Shown here one piece after another: positions 1 to 5,033 of a stretch of 5,273 bases of DNA. Numbering within the stretch: position 1 is the first letter of the stretch; each line of letters starts with the position of its first letter. The notes below the pieces were generated by a model. That model searched no databases, had not been told where the DNA came from, and worked only from the letters and a program-made list of their open reading frames with translations. Made by a program: the position numbers and the translations under genes. Source of the DNA: Nitrososphaera sp. (lineage in GTDB: Archaea; Thermoproteota; Nitrososphaeria; Nitrososphaerales; Nitrososphaeraceae); the NCBI GenBank assembly GCA_025929855.1, contig JAICPK010000074.1, positions 1 through 5,273 of the forward strand. The letters are read 5' to 3'.

Positions 1-88
1 CAAGAAAATGCAACAACAACAACCGCAACTGAGGAAGACTAACAACAATAGCAACAAACAACTGCAATACCGCCAACACCGCTGCTGA
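1..88 (+). other. CAA/AAC-rich low-complexity tract, possible 3' end of an upstream gene
   Basis: The first ~65 bases are almost free of T and are built from CAA/AAC triplets. Two plus-strand frames are open from the left edge. Frame 1 reads QENATTTTATEED and stops at TAA 40-42; it is Thr/Glu-rich and acidic. Frame 2 starts KKMQQQQPQLRK, goes on through Asn/Gln-rich residues and stops at TGA 86-88. Both look like a disordered C-terminal tail, but nothing in the window shows which frame is real. The repeat continues past the frame 1 stop, which slightly favours frame 2. The complementary strand is also open and Leu/Val-rich, which is simply the complement of Gln/Asn codons. No function can be assigned. 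Confidence 0.35.
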
Positions 89-128
89 ATGACAAGAGTA
101 AGCAATTAAAAGTTTTTCGCTTGCGTAA

Positions 129-147
129 CCTTCTTTTTTATTTTATT
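129..147 (+). terminator. T-rich tract, candidate terminator of the upstream gene
   Basis: A run dominated by T, including a T6 stretch and a T4 stretch, follows the low-complexity tract by about 40-90 bp on the plus strand. Archaeal RNA polymerase terminates at T-rich tracts without needing a hairpin, so this is a reasonable end for a transcript entering from the left. The rest of 89-283 shows no gene: the short ORFs there are unsupported and read through AT-rich DNA. Confidence 0.35.
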
Positions 148-283
148 GAAAAGATATGTAGCTCCCTGCTAAATTAGGTAAAAGTTCTAAGTGCTATCGG
201 ATTTAGCCATAGATATACAGAAGGCAGTAGGGGAGTCTCATTATGGGTTTGTAAAACAAAACAATGTGCTACATTAACGCGCC

Positions 284-297
284 TAAATAATAATATG
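284..297 (+). promoter_or_regulatory. TATA-like box A of the PAC2 gene
   Basis: The AT-only stretch TAAATAATAATAT is centred near 290, about 29 bp before the TTG at 319. That is the spacing expected if transcription begins at or just before the start codon. No Shine-Dalgarno sequence lies before the TTG, which agrees with a leaderless mRNA. Confidence 0.45.
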
Positions 298-318
298 TAC
301 TTGCCCACACCTTGAATA

Positions 319-1146
319 TTGTCGTGCAAAGCTTTAAAGCGCATCGATGAGCTCCCAAGCTTCGTGCAAGACATCAAGCTGGTTTATTCTACCACTGACC
401 GGCCAAAGCTCAACTCACCGCATCTTATCTGCGGATTTCCTGGCAGTGGTTATGTTGGCAAGCTTGCAGTTGATCATCTTATACAAGAGCTGCATGCAAA
501 TCATCTGGTTGACATTTATTCCAGCTCTTTCCCGCCACAGATTATGATAAAGCCTGACGGCACAGCTGACCTAATGAAAAATAGTATCTTTTGGTGTCAT
601 GGCGATGGAGCTGACCTGTTGTTGCTAACAGGCGACTCGCAGCCAGCCAACCCTGACTCAGAGTACGCTCTGGCAGAAGAAGTGCTTGGTTTAGCGGAGC
701 AATTTGGCACGCAACAGGTGTTTACGCTTGCAGCATACATCACCGGTGTCTTTGTCGACAAGCCGAAGATCTTTGGTACGGCTACAGACCATGAAACAGT
801 TAAAGTCCTTTCATCAAATAGCATATCGATAATGGATAGTGGAAGCATCACAGGGATGAATGGTCTTGTCATCGGCATAGCAAAGTTGCGCAACATGAAG
901 GGAGTATGTCTGCTTGGAGAGACGTCTGGCTACGTGGTAGATGGTAAGGCATCCAAAGCAGTACTTGAAACCCTTCTCCAGATAGTCAATGTTAGAGTTG
1001 ACATGGCAAACTTGGACAAGCGCGCAAAAGACACTGAAATGTTGATCCAGACAATAGAGCAGCAGATGCTTGCAGCAAAAGGCGGCAGGCAGTTTGAAGG
1101 TCAGCAGCCGCCTCAAAAGCCCCGCGACACTGGTTATATTAGCTAG
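319..1146 (+). CDS. PAC2-family proteasome assembly chaperone (PbaB-like)
   Basis: This 275-residue protein belongs to the PAC2 family, whose archaeal members (PbaA/PbaB) help assemble the 20S proteasome alpha ring in the cytoplasm. Seen in the sequence: the glycine-rich element GFPGSGYVGKLAVDHLI at residues 39-55, SSFPPQ near 69, TGDSQP at 104-109, and TGMNGLVIGIAKLRNMKGVCLLGETSGY-type core residues at 178-205. A charged helix (about 225-255) and a Gln/Pro-rich tail ending Gly-Tyr-Ile-Ser follow. The length fits the family. A TGA at 313-315 closes the frame upstream, so TTG 319 is the first possible start, and the box at 284-297 supports it. GTG 364 (residue 16) is the alternative, because many family members begin just before the IKLVY segment. 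The stop interlocks with that of the opposing SSB gene. Family assignment is firm; the exact partner is inferred. Confidence 0.88.
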   Translation: MSCKALKRIDELPSFVQDIKLVYSTTDRPKLNSPHLICGFPGSGYVGKLAVDHLIQELHANHLVDIYSSSFPPQIMIKPDGTADLMKNSIFWCHGDGADLLLLTGDSQPANPDSEYALAEEVLGLAEQFGTQQVFTLAAYITGVFVDKPKIFGTATDHETVKVLSSNSISIMDSGSITGMNGLVIGIAKLRNMKGVCLLGETSGYVVDGKASKAVLETLLQIVNVRVDMANLDKRAKDTEMLIQTIEQQMLAAKGGRQFEGQQPPQKPRDTGYIS

Positions 1147-1430
1147 ACTTTTTTTAGGCTACCAAACTTTCCAACGTTAATACTGTCTTCGCCCTTGAAC
1201 GTGTTGATGTAGCCATTCTCTACAGAAACTGTGTCGCCGGGCTGGATCTTGTTTATGTCATCGCCCCACAATGAAAGCTTAATGCTCCCCGTTTCATCTG
1301 AAATCCTTGCGTCAGCCACTGTATTTGTCCCTCCAGCCTTAAGGTTGACTGTGCGGGGCTCACCCACGCTTTCTACTTTGCCTGTGACGCTTACGTTGCG
1401 CATTCCCGACTTCAGCTCGCCTATCTTCAT
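1143..1430 (-). CDS. Single-OB-fold ssDNA-binding protein (Sulfolobus SSB-like)
   Basis: The 95-residue protein is a single OB fold resembling the N-terminal domain of Sulfolobus SSB, which coats single-stranded DNA during replication and repair. Matching landmarks in order are GELKSGMRNVSVTGKV (residues 4-19), ARISDETGSIKLSLWG (41-56), PGDTVSVENGY (64-74) and NTFKGEDSINVG (76-87). Of the three stacking aromatics known in Sulfolobus SSB (W56, W75, F79), the equivalents here are Trp55, Tyr74 and Phe78, so one Trp is replaced by Tyr. The disordered acidic C-terminal tail of the Sulfolobus protein is absent: this protein ends SLKKV right after the fold. ATG 1430 is the only good start, has no Shine-Dalgarno, and has a TATA-like box about 30 bp upstream. 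The zinc-ribbon ORF lies 37 bp upstream on the same strand. A role in RNA binding cannot be excluded. Confidence 0.85.
   Translation of the reverse strand: MKIGELKSGMRNVSVTGKVESVGEPRTVNLKAGGTNTVADARISDETGSIKLSLWGDDINKIQPGDTVSVENGYINTFKGEDSINVGKFGSLKKV
1149..1155 (+). terminator. T7 tract after the PAC2 gene
   Basis: Seven T residues begin 3 bp after the PAC2 stop codon, the usual position of an archaeal T-tract terminator. On the other strand the same bases form Lys-Lys codons (SLKKV) at the end of the SSB gene. Confidence 0.5.
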
Positions 1431-1454
1431 ATATTTTCTGCTAAAGCTACATCT

Positions 1455-1465
1455 GATAATAAATG
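1455..1465 (-). promoter_or_regulatory. TATA-like box A of the SSB gene
   Basis: On the minus strand CATTTATTATC is centred about 30 bp before ATG 1430, placing a start site a few bases ahead of the codon. It lies in the 37-bp gap after the zinc-ribbon ORF, so the SSB gene can be transcribed on its own even if readthrough also occurs. Confidence 0.4.
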
Positions 1466-1467
1466 TT

Positions 1468-1614
1468 TTACATGGTAGCTACAATAAGCGAATGTCCACA
1501 ATCCGTGCAAACCAACTTTATCCCAGCCATCGTCTTTTCCCGTACCTCATGAACTGTCTTTGAATGGCACTTTATACACAGCCTTGAAACAGTCTCTGGC
1601 TTAGGCATCAGCAT
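1468..1614 (-). CDS. 48-residue zinc-ribbon protein, unrecognised family
   Basis: This small ORF reads MLMPKPETVSRLCIKC, continues through a Lys/Glu-rich stretch (residues 17-30), then VCTDCGHSLIVATM and a TAA stop. Cys13/Cys16 and Cys36/Cys39 form two CxxC knuckles 19 residues apart, with a CGH after the second pair: a classic single zinc ribbon that should bind one zinc ion. After the in-frame TGA upstream there is no earlier start codon, so ATG 1614 or ATG 1608 is the start. A TATA-like TTAAATT about 23-29 bp upstream supports a leaderless mRNA. It lies 37 bp ahead of the SSB gene on the same strand and diverges from tRNA-Leu. Frame integrity, the spaced cysteine pairs and promoter spacing argue that it is real. 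The function is unknown; small zinc ribbons of this size often act in transcription or translation, which is only an analogy here. Confidence 0.7.
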   Translation of the reverse strand: MLMPKPETVSRLCIKCHSKTVHEVREKTMAGIKLVCTDCGHSLIVATM

Positions 1615-1638
1615 ATTGTACTGGCACCAAGCAAATTT

Positions 1639-1675
1639 AACCTTATTTCACCTGCCGCAACTATGAAATAAGGTT
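1639..1675. repeat. 12-bp perfect inverted repeat between divergent genes
   Basis: AACCTTATTTCA (1639-1650) and TGAAATAAGGTT (1664-1675) are exact reverse complements separated by 13 bp. Read outward, each arm presents the same sequence, TGAAATAAGGTT, to the gene it faces. The right arm starts 33 bp before the tRNA, the left arm 36 bp before ATG 1614 of the zinc-ribbon ORF. These are promoter positions (BRE/TATA zone), so the repeat is probably a mirror-image pair of promoter elements or an operator between them. A terminator hairpin is less likely because no transcript should pass through it, although four T residues do follow the right arm. Confidence 0.75.
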
Positions 1676-1696
1676 TTACAGGCAAGACGAGTAAGT

Positions 1697-1846
1697 GGAG
1701 GGGTAGCGAAGCCTGGTCAAACGCGCAGGACTCAAGATCGGATGTCTGTGAATCTATTTCTTCTCGCAACACATATGGAGAGAAAAAAAGCGAGATGGGT
1801 GATCCCGTCCCTTAGGGGTTCGTGGGTTCGAATCCCACCCCCTCCA
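1697..1846 (+). tRNA. tRNA-Leu(CAA) with 65-nt intron
   Basis: The acceptor stem GGAGGGG (1697-1703) pairs perfectly with CCCCTCC (1839-1845), and the discriminator base is A1846, as expected for Leu. The D stem is GCG/CGC (1706-1708/1722-1724) with GG at 1715-1716. The anticodon loop CT-CAA-G spans 1731-1736 and is completed by A1802. A long variable arm with a CCC/GGG stem (about 1808-1821) marks a type II tRNA. The T arm is GTGGG-TTCGAAT-CCCAC (1822-1838). CCA is not encoded (CCT follows A1846). Without the intron the tRNA is 85 nt. The anticodon stem contains one A-C mismatch, A1727 against C1806 (positions 28-42). Identity as Leu(CAA) is secure. Confidence 0.95.
1737..1801 (+). other. 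Archaeal tRNA intron at position 37/38
   Basis: The intron interrupts the anticodon loop after G37. It fits the bulge-helix-bulge substrate of the archaeal splicing endonuclease. CTCA (1731-1734) pairs with TGGG (1796-1799) as the 4-bp central helix (one T-G wobble). The bulges are AG|A (1735-1737) and TG|A (1800-1802). The inner helix next to the 5' bulge is weak (T1738-A1795, C1739-G1794). A competing hairpin, TCTCGC (1762-1767) with GCGAGA (1790-1795), could replace it. GATC is repeated at both borders (1736-1739 and 1801-1804), so several cut registers would give the same mature tRNA. The intron is too short to encode a homing enzyme. Confidence 0.88.
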
Positions 1847-1852
1847 CCTTGA

Positions 1853-1859
1853 TTCTTTT
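1853..1859 (+). terminator. Short T-rich tract after the tRNA
   Basis: TTCTTTT begins 7 nt after the discriminator base and is the first T-run downstream of the tRNA, a plausible archaeal terminator for its transcript. Confidence 0.4.
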
Positions 1860-2131
1860 GCATACACTGCCCGGCCGTAATATATACCACAAATTGTGTG
1901 TGCCCGCGCCTACACGTAAGCTCACTCTGAAAACATAAAAATCGATCTTAACTTGAAATCTCCCAATCTCTGCTCTCAGTTTGCATACATTATCTTTTTC
2001 CTCTTCCCTAACCTTTTACAAACTATCGGGTATCTAGATCACATAACAATTTAATATGATATTTCTTTCATTCAGTATTTTGTTACTATTTTGCTGAACT
2101 GGACAAAACACAAAATTCAAATTATTTTTGC
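1860..2131. other. AT-rich intergenic region without a convincing gene
   Basis: About 270 bp between the tRNA terminator and the DUF192 gene hold only very short, unsupported ORFs. Visible elements are an isolated TATA-like TAATATATA at 1878-1886, directly followed by the 11-bp odd palindrome CACAAATTGTG (1888-1898). There is also a pyrimidine-rich stretch at about 1990-2016 containing T5 and T4 runs, and a strongly AT-rich segment at 2040-2090. No tRNA-like, rRNA or CRISPR structure is seen. A small noncoding RNA starting near 1908-1912 and ending in the pyrimidine tract is possible but unproven. Confidence 0.5.
2116..2129 (+). promoter_or_regulatory. TATA-like box A of the DUF192 gene
   Basis: TTCAAATTATTTTT is centred near 2122, about 25 bp before the ATG at 2147. 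This spacing favours that ATG, with a leaderless mRNA, over the earlier ATG at 2132, which would lie only about 10 bp from the box. No Shine-Dalgarno precedes either codon. Confidence 0.4.
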
Positions 2132-2146
2132 ATGCATAGATGTCCC

Positions 2147-2638
2147 ATGGCTCGCAGGTCAACAGTGCTGATACCGGTAATAGTTGCTGCTTTCGCTGTA
2201 GGCGCCCTTGGCATAGTATTTGTCCCACCCGAGATCAGAGACAAGAATACCGGCTTTCCAAAAGGCACAGTCCGAATAGACCATGATATCATAACAGTCG
2301 AAATTGCAGAGACCGCCGCTGAACAGCAAAGATGGCTTACATTTAGGCAGGACAGGCTGCCATTTGACACTGCTATGCTGATCAAGCATGAGGAGCCTGA
2401 CCTCTACGAGGTATGGATGCTCAACATTGAATACAACCTCGACTTGATATGGTTTGACGAAAATGGTAATGTAGTATACATAAAAGAGAATGTACCTCCG
2501 TGTAGTAACGTAGTTGAAACAGTGAGCTGCACCTACAAGACCACAAAGCCAGCATTATATCTTATGGCTGCGAGTGCAGGTTTCATTGACATTCACAGCA
2601 TTGCTATCGGTTCCAAGATGACAACAATTTCTGTTTAG
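2147..2638 (+). CDS. Membrane-anchored DUF192 family protein
   Basis: The protein has 163 residues from ATG 2147 (168 from ATG 2132, same frame). It opens with MARR and an uncleaved-looking hydrophobic segment (TVLIPVIVAAFAVGALGIVF, about residues 6-25), predicting one N-terminal membrane anchor or signal with the rest outside the cell. The remainder is a DUF192 (COG1430) domain. In order it has VEIAETAAEQQRWLTFR, then VWMLNIEYNLDLIWFDENGN with the family's W-M-x-N and IxFxD pattern, and then YIKENVPPC followed nine residues later by a second Cys (SCTY). It ends with ALYLMAASAGF...IAIGSKM, matching the family's C-terminal strand. DUF192 has no established biochemical role; the two conserved cysteines after ENVPP are a family trait. 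A PNPOx-like gene starts 32 bp downstream on the same strand. The start at 2147 rests on TATA spacing; the family call is firm. Confidence 0.88.
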   Translation: MARRSTVLIPVIVAAFAVGALGIVFVPPEIRDKNTGFPKGTVRIDHDIITVEIAETAAEQQRWLTFRQDRLPFDTAMLIKHEEPDLYEVWMLNIEYNLDLIWFDENGNVVYIKENVPPCSNVVETVSCTYKTTKPALYLMAASAGFIDIHSIAIGSKMTTISV

Positions 2639-2639
2639 C

Positions 2640-2660
2640 TTAATTAGACGGCTAATCTAA
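2640..2660 (+). promoter_or_regulatory. Compact hairpin overlapping the box A of the PNPOx-like gene
   Basis: TTAATTAG (2640-2647) pairs with CTAATcTAA (2652-2660), an 8-bp stem with one bulged C and a 4-nt loop ACGG. The left arm contains TTAATTA, centred about 28 bp before GTG 2671, which suits a box A for a leaderless transcript. The hairpin begins two bases after the DUF192 stop and has no T-run after it, so it is a weak terminator candidate. A two-fold operator overlapping the TATA element is another possibility. Confidence 0.4.
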
Positions 2661-2670
2661 CACGCGGGGT

Positions 2671-3123
2671 GTGTTGAACTTTGTCCTTGCGGACAGGCAC
2701 GCACGGCCTCTTTTAAAAAGAGAAGTCTCACAACTACTTGCCCGGCCAAACATATTGAGAATAGCATACCTAGATGAAAGAGGCGATCCGATCGCACATC
2801 CAGTATGGTACTATTACAACGGGGGCAAGTTTCTCATTGCAACAGATAGAGTAAGCAAGAAAGCAAAAGTGCTTCGAAAAAACCCTGTTGTTTACTTTCT
2901 TGTCGACGAAAGCTCCCACGAAAATGGCACACTTGGATTAAGGGGTAAGGGGATCGCAAGAGTGATCGATGACCCTCTGTATGCTACAAAGGTGACCCGA
3001 AGCAATGTGAAGAGATATTTGGGCAAGTTGCAGAGCAAAACTGCAAAGGCCATACTTGCTATGGGTCCAGATTCTTGCGTTATTGAAATCACTCCATCGT
3101 ATATAGCCACTTGGAAGTTCTAA
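2671..3123 (+). CDS. Pyridoxamine 5'-phosphate oxidase-like flavin split-barrel protein
   Basis: The 150-residue protein matches the PNPOx-like split beta-barrel fold, whose members bind FMN or, in the FDOR branch, F420. Seen in order: a short N-terminal helix (residues 10-24), [31 protein letters not shown] (28-58; first barrel strands), [21 protein letters not shown] (60-80; basic segment typical of the cofactor-phosphate site), [20 protein letters not shown] (90-109), and a C-terminal [14 protein letters not shown]. The size and this final strand fit the family, in which enzymes and mere cofactor- or haem-binding proteins both occur, so neither substrate nor cofactor can be fixed. Upstream TAA 2653-2655 closes the frame. 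GTG 2671 is chosen over the next codon, TTG 2674, because of the box at 2640-2646. The stop interlocks with that of the opposing acetyl-CoA synthetase gene. True vitamin B6 oxidase activity is unlikely to be demonstrable from sequence. Confidence 0.85.
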   Translation: MLNFVLADRHARPLLKREVSQLLARPNILRIAYLDERGDPIAHPVWYYYNGGKFLIATDRVSKKAKVLRKNPVVYFLVDESSHENGTLGLRGKGIARVIDDPLYATKVTRSNVKRYLGKLQSKTAKAILAMGPDSCVIEITPSYIATWKF

Positions 3124-5030
3124 GAATTGACCATCTTTTTGAGATCTTCATATGCCTGTCTGACTTCGTCAATAGCCGCCTCGTCTTCAAGTGTAGTGAT
3201 GTCGCCGATCTTGTCGCCGCTTGAAATGGATTTTAATAGTCTCCTCATTATCTTGCCGCTGCGTGTCTTGGGCAGCTTGCTAACAAAATATACCTCATTT
3301 GGTACTGCTATAGGCCCAAGCGTGCTTCGAATATGGGCGACCACTTCTTTACGCAGGTTTTCATAGTCTGAAAAGCCTTCCTTTGGCACTAAGAATGCGA
3401 TTATCGACTCCCCTTTTGTCTCGTCAGGCTTACCTGTCACTGCGGCTTCTGCAATGGCCTTATGTGAGACAAATGCACTCTCCAACTCCATTGTACCGAG
3501 CCGATGGCCGGCCACCTTAAGTACATCATCTGCCCTGCCAAGGAGCCATAGATAACCCTCCTCGTCAACTAGTGCATAGTCACCGGCATAGTAGAGGCCA
3601 GGAAACTTGGTCCAGTAAGTTTGCCGATATTTTTCATCATTACCCCAGAGACTCAAGAACATTCCTGGCCACGGCTTACGAATAACAATATAGCCTTTTG
3701 TTCCTGGCTCTACTGGCTTGCCAGTTTCATCAACTACTACTGCATCAACCCCAGGTACAGGAAAGGTGGCTGAGCCAGGCTTCATTGGGATTGTTTCGAT
3801 TCCAGTACACATGCTAAGCATTGTCCCTCCAGTCTCTGTTTGCCACCAAGTATCAACTATCGGGCAATTCTCATTGCCAATCCTCTTGAAGTACCACATC
3901 CATACTTTGGGGTTAATGGGCTCCCCCACCGTCCCAAGCAACCGGAGTGATGACAGATCAAACGAGTTTGACACTACGCCGTCATCATCGTACTTCATAT
4001 ACATGCGGAGTGCAGTTGGTGTGGTATATAATATAGTGGCACCATGCTTTTCTACAATTGCCCAATACCTGTTGGGCTTGGGGAAATCAGGCGCTCCTTC
4101 GTACATTATTTCTGTTATACCATGCATAAGAGGAGCATAGACAATATAGCTATGACCCGTGACCCATCCGATATCTGCAGTACAGAAAAAGATGTCTTGG
4201 TTTGTAAAGTCAAAGACCCACTTGGCAGTCGAATAGAGATGCGTAAGGTATCCACCTGTTCCATGCATTACACCTTTGGGCTTGCCAGTCGTTCCAGAAG
4301 TGTAGAGAATGTAAAGGGGATGAGTGCTTTCAACTGGCTCCGGCGGGCAGTATATCTTGGCACCTTCCATCAGCTCGTGCCACCAGAGATCTTTTGGTCC
4401 GGTGTTGACCTTATTGCCGGCGCGCTCGAGCACTATTACGTGCTCCACTGATGGCAGGGATGGAAGTGACTCATCCACCACTTTTTTTAGCTCTACAAGC
4501 CTGCCTTTTCTTATGCCACCGTCTGCAGTTATGATGACTTTAGACTTGGCATCATTTGCTCTGTCGATAAGTGCCTGTGCAGAAAAGCCAGAAAATACTA
4601 CTGAATGAATAGCACCAATCCTTGCACACGCAAGCATTGCAATAGGCATCTCTGGCACCATAGGCATGTATATTGTTACGCGATCGCCTTTGCTGACGCC
4701 CAGGCTCTTTAGAACATTTGCAAACTTGTTTACCTGACGATACAATTGAAAATAGGAAAGTGTCCTTGTCTCTCCACTCTCGCTTTCCCAGATTATGGCG
4801 GCCTTATTTTTCGTGTCAGTGTTGATGTGTCTATCAAGACAGTTTACAGATGCATTGAGAGTACCCCCGACAAACCACCTTGCAAAGGGAGAATTCCATT
4901 CAAGGATATGATTCCATTCTTTGAACCATATCAGATTTCTGGCCTGATCTGCCCAGAACTTGTCCGGCTCTGCTAGCGCTTCTTTTGAGATTTTCTCAAG
5001 GCGTTTACCTGTCCTGACACTTATTTTCAT
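3120..5030 (-). CDS. acsA: Acetyl-CoA synthetase (AMP-forming)
   Basis: This cytoplasmic enzyme makes acetyl-CoA from acetate, ATP and CoA via acetyl-AMP. From ATG 5030 it has 636 residues, close to the ~650 of the family. The N-terminal Acs region ([15 protein letters not shown], residues 26-40) is followed by the phosphate loop [11 protein letters not shown] (243-253), IGWVTGHSY (287-295), GTVGEPINP (376-384), [10 protein letters not shown] (393-402), [15 protein letters not shown] (498-512) and [13 protein letters not shown], whose Lys593 is the adenylation lysine that acetylation silences in bacterial Acs. Val-Thr of GWVTGH and the second Trp of WWQTE line a small acyl pocket, favouring acetate or propionate over 4-hydroxybutyrate. 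AMP-forming relatives act as 3-hydroxypropionyl-CoA synthetases in Metallosphaera, so that use cannot be excluded. The frame extends to TTG 5081, but those 17 codons include the ribosome-binding site (EVGGGT), so ATG 5030 is preferred. Confidence 0.95.
   Translation of the reverse strand: MKISVRTGKRLEKISKEALAEPDKFWADQARNLIWFKEWNHILEWNSPFARWFVGGTLNASVNCLDRHINTDTKNKAAIIWESESGETRTLSYFQLYRQVNKFANVLKSLGVSKGDRVTIYMPMVPEMPIAMLACARIGAIHSVVFSGFSAQALIDRANDAKSKVIITADGGIRKGRLVELKKVVDESLPSLPSVEHVIVLERAGNKVNTGPKDLWWHELMEGAKIYCPPEPVESTHPLYILYTSGTTGKPKGVMHGTGGYLTHLYSTAKWVFDFTNQDIFFCTADIGWVTGHSYIVYAPLMHGITEIMYEGAPDFPKPNRYWAIVEKHGATILYTTPTALRMYMKYDDDGVVSNSFDLSSLRLLGTVGEPINPKVWMWYFKRIGNENCPIVDTWWQTETGGTMLSMCTGIETIPMKPGSATFPVPGVDAVVVDETGKPVEPGTKGYIVIRKPWPGMFLSLWGNDEKYRQTYWTKFPGLYYAGDYALVDEEGYLWLLGRADDVLKVAGHRLGTMELESAFVSHKAIAEAAVTGKPDETKGESIIAFLVPKEGFSDYENLRKEVVAHIRSTLGPIAVPNEVYFVSKLPKTRSGKIMRRLLKSISSGDKIGDITTLEDEAAIDEVRQAYEDLKKMVNS
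3136..3140 (+). terminator. T5 tract after the PNPOx-like gene
   Basis: Five T residues lie 12 bp after the TAA stop on the plus strand, a minimal archaeal T-tract terminator. On the other strand they fall in Lys-Lys codons of DLKKMVNS at the end of the acetyl-CoA synthetase. Confidence 0.4.
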
Positions 5031-5033
5031 CGT

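Noticed and set aside
2..97. Minus-strand Leu/Val-rich open frame resembling a signal peptide at the left edge
   Set aside because: The hydrophobicity is only the complement of CAA/AAC repeats (TTG/GTT codons).
246..262. TTTGT-AAA-ACAAA inverted repeat upstream of the PAC2 gene
   Set aside because: Five-base AT-rich arms are expected by chance many times in such DNA, and it lies too far from the promoter to suggest a role.
174..377. 67-codon minus-strand ORF upstream of and into the PAC2 gene
   Set aside because: It crosses the PAC2 promoter and first codons, has no domain or cysteine pattern, and is consistent with chance.
597..1116. Minus-strand ORFs of about 100 codons inside the PAC2 gene
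   Set aside because: They lie opposite conserved PAC2 codons, overlap each other in different frames and have no independent support.
1768..1789. Possible coding content or homing endonuclease in the tRNA intron
   Set aside because: The intron is only 65 nt and has no meaningful ORF.
1697..1862. Minus-strand reading frame across the tRNA, containing GGGGGIRTHEPLRDGIT
   Set aside because: This is the well-known false protein produced by translating the complement of a tRNA T arm and acceptor stem; the tRNA explains the sequence fully.
2132..2146. Five-codon extension (MHRCP) of the DUF192 protein from ATG 2132
   Set aside because: ATG 2132 lies only about 10 bp from the TATA-like box, too close; the ATG at 2147 has correct spacing and starts a typical MARR signal-anchor. 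Not excluded, only less likely.
2034..2389. Minus-strand ORFs over the start of the DUF192 gene
   Set aside because: Three overlapping frames without family features; the plus-strand DUF192 match explains this DNA.
3718..4451. Several plus-strand ORFs of 100-140 codons opposite acsA
   Set aside because: They are antisense shadows of a strongly conserved enzyme, with no recognisable domains, promoters or ribosome-binding sites.
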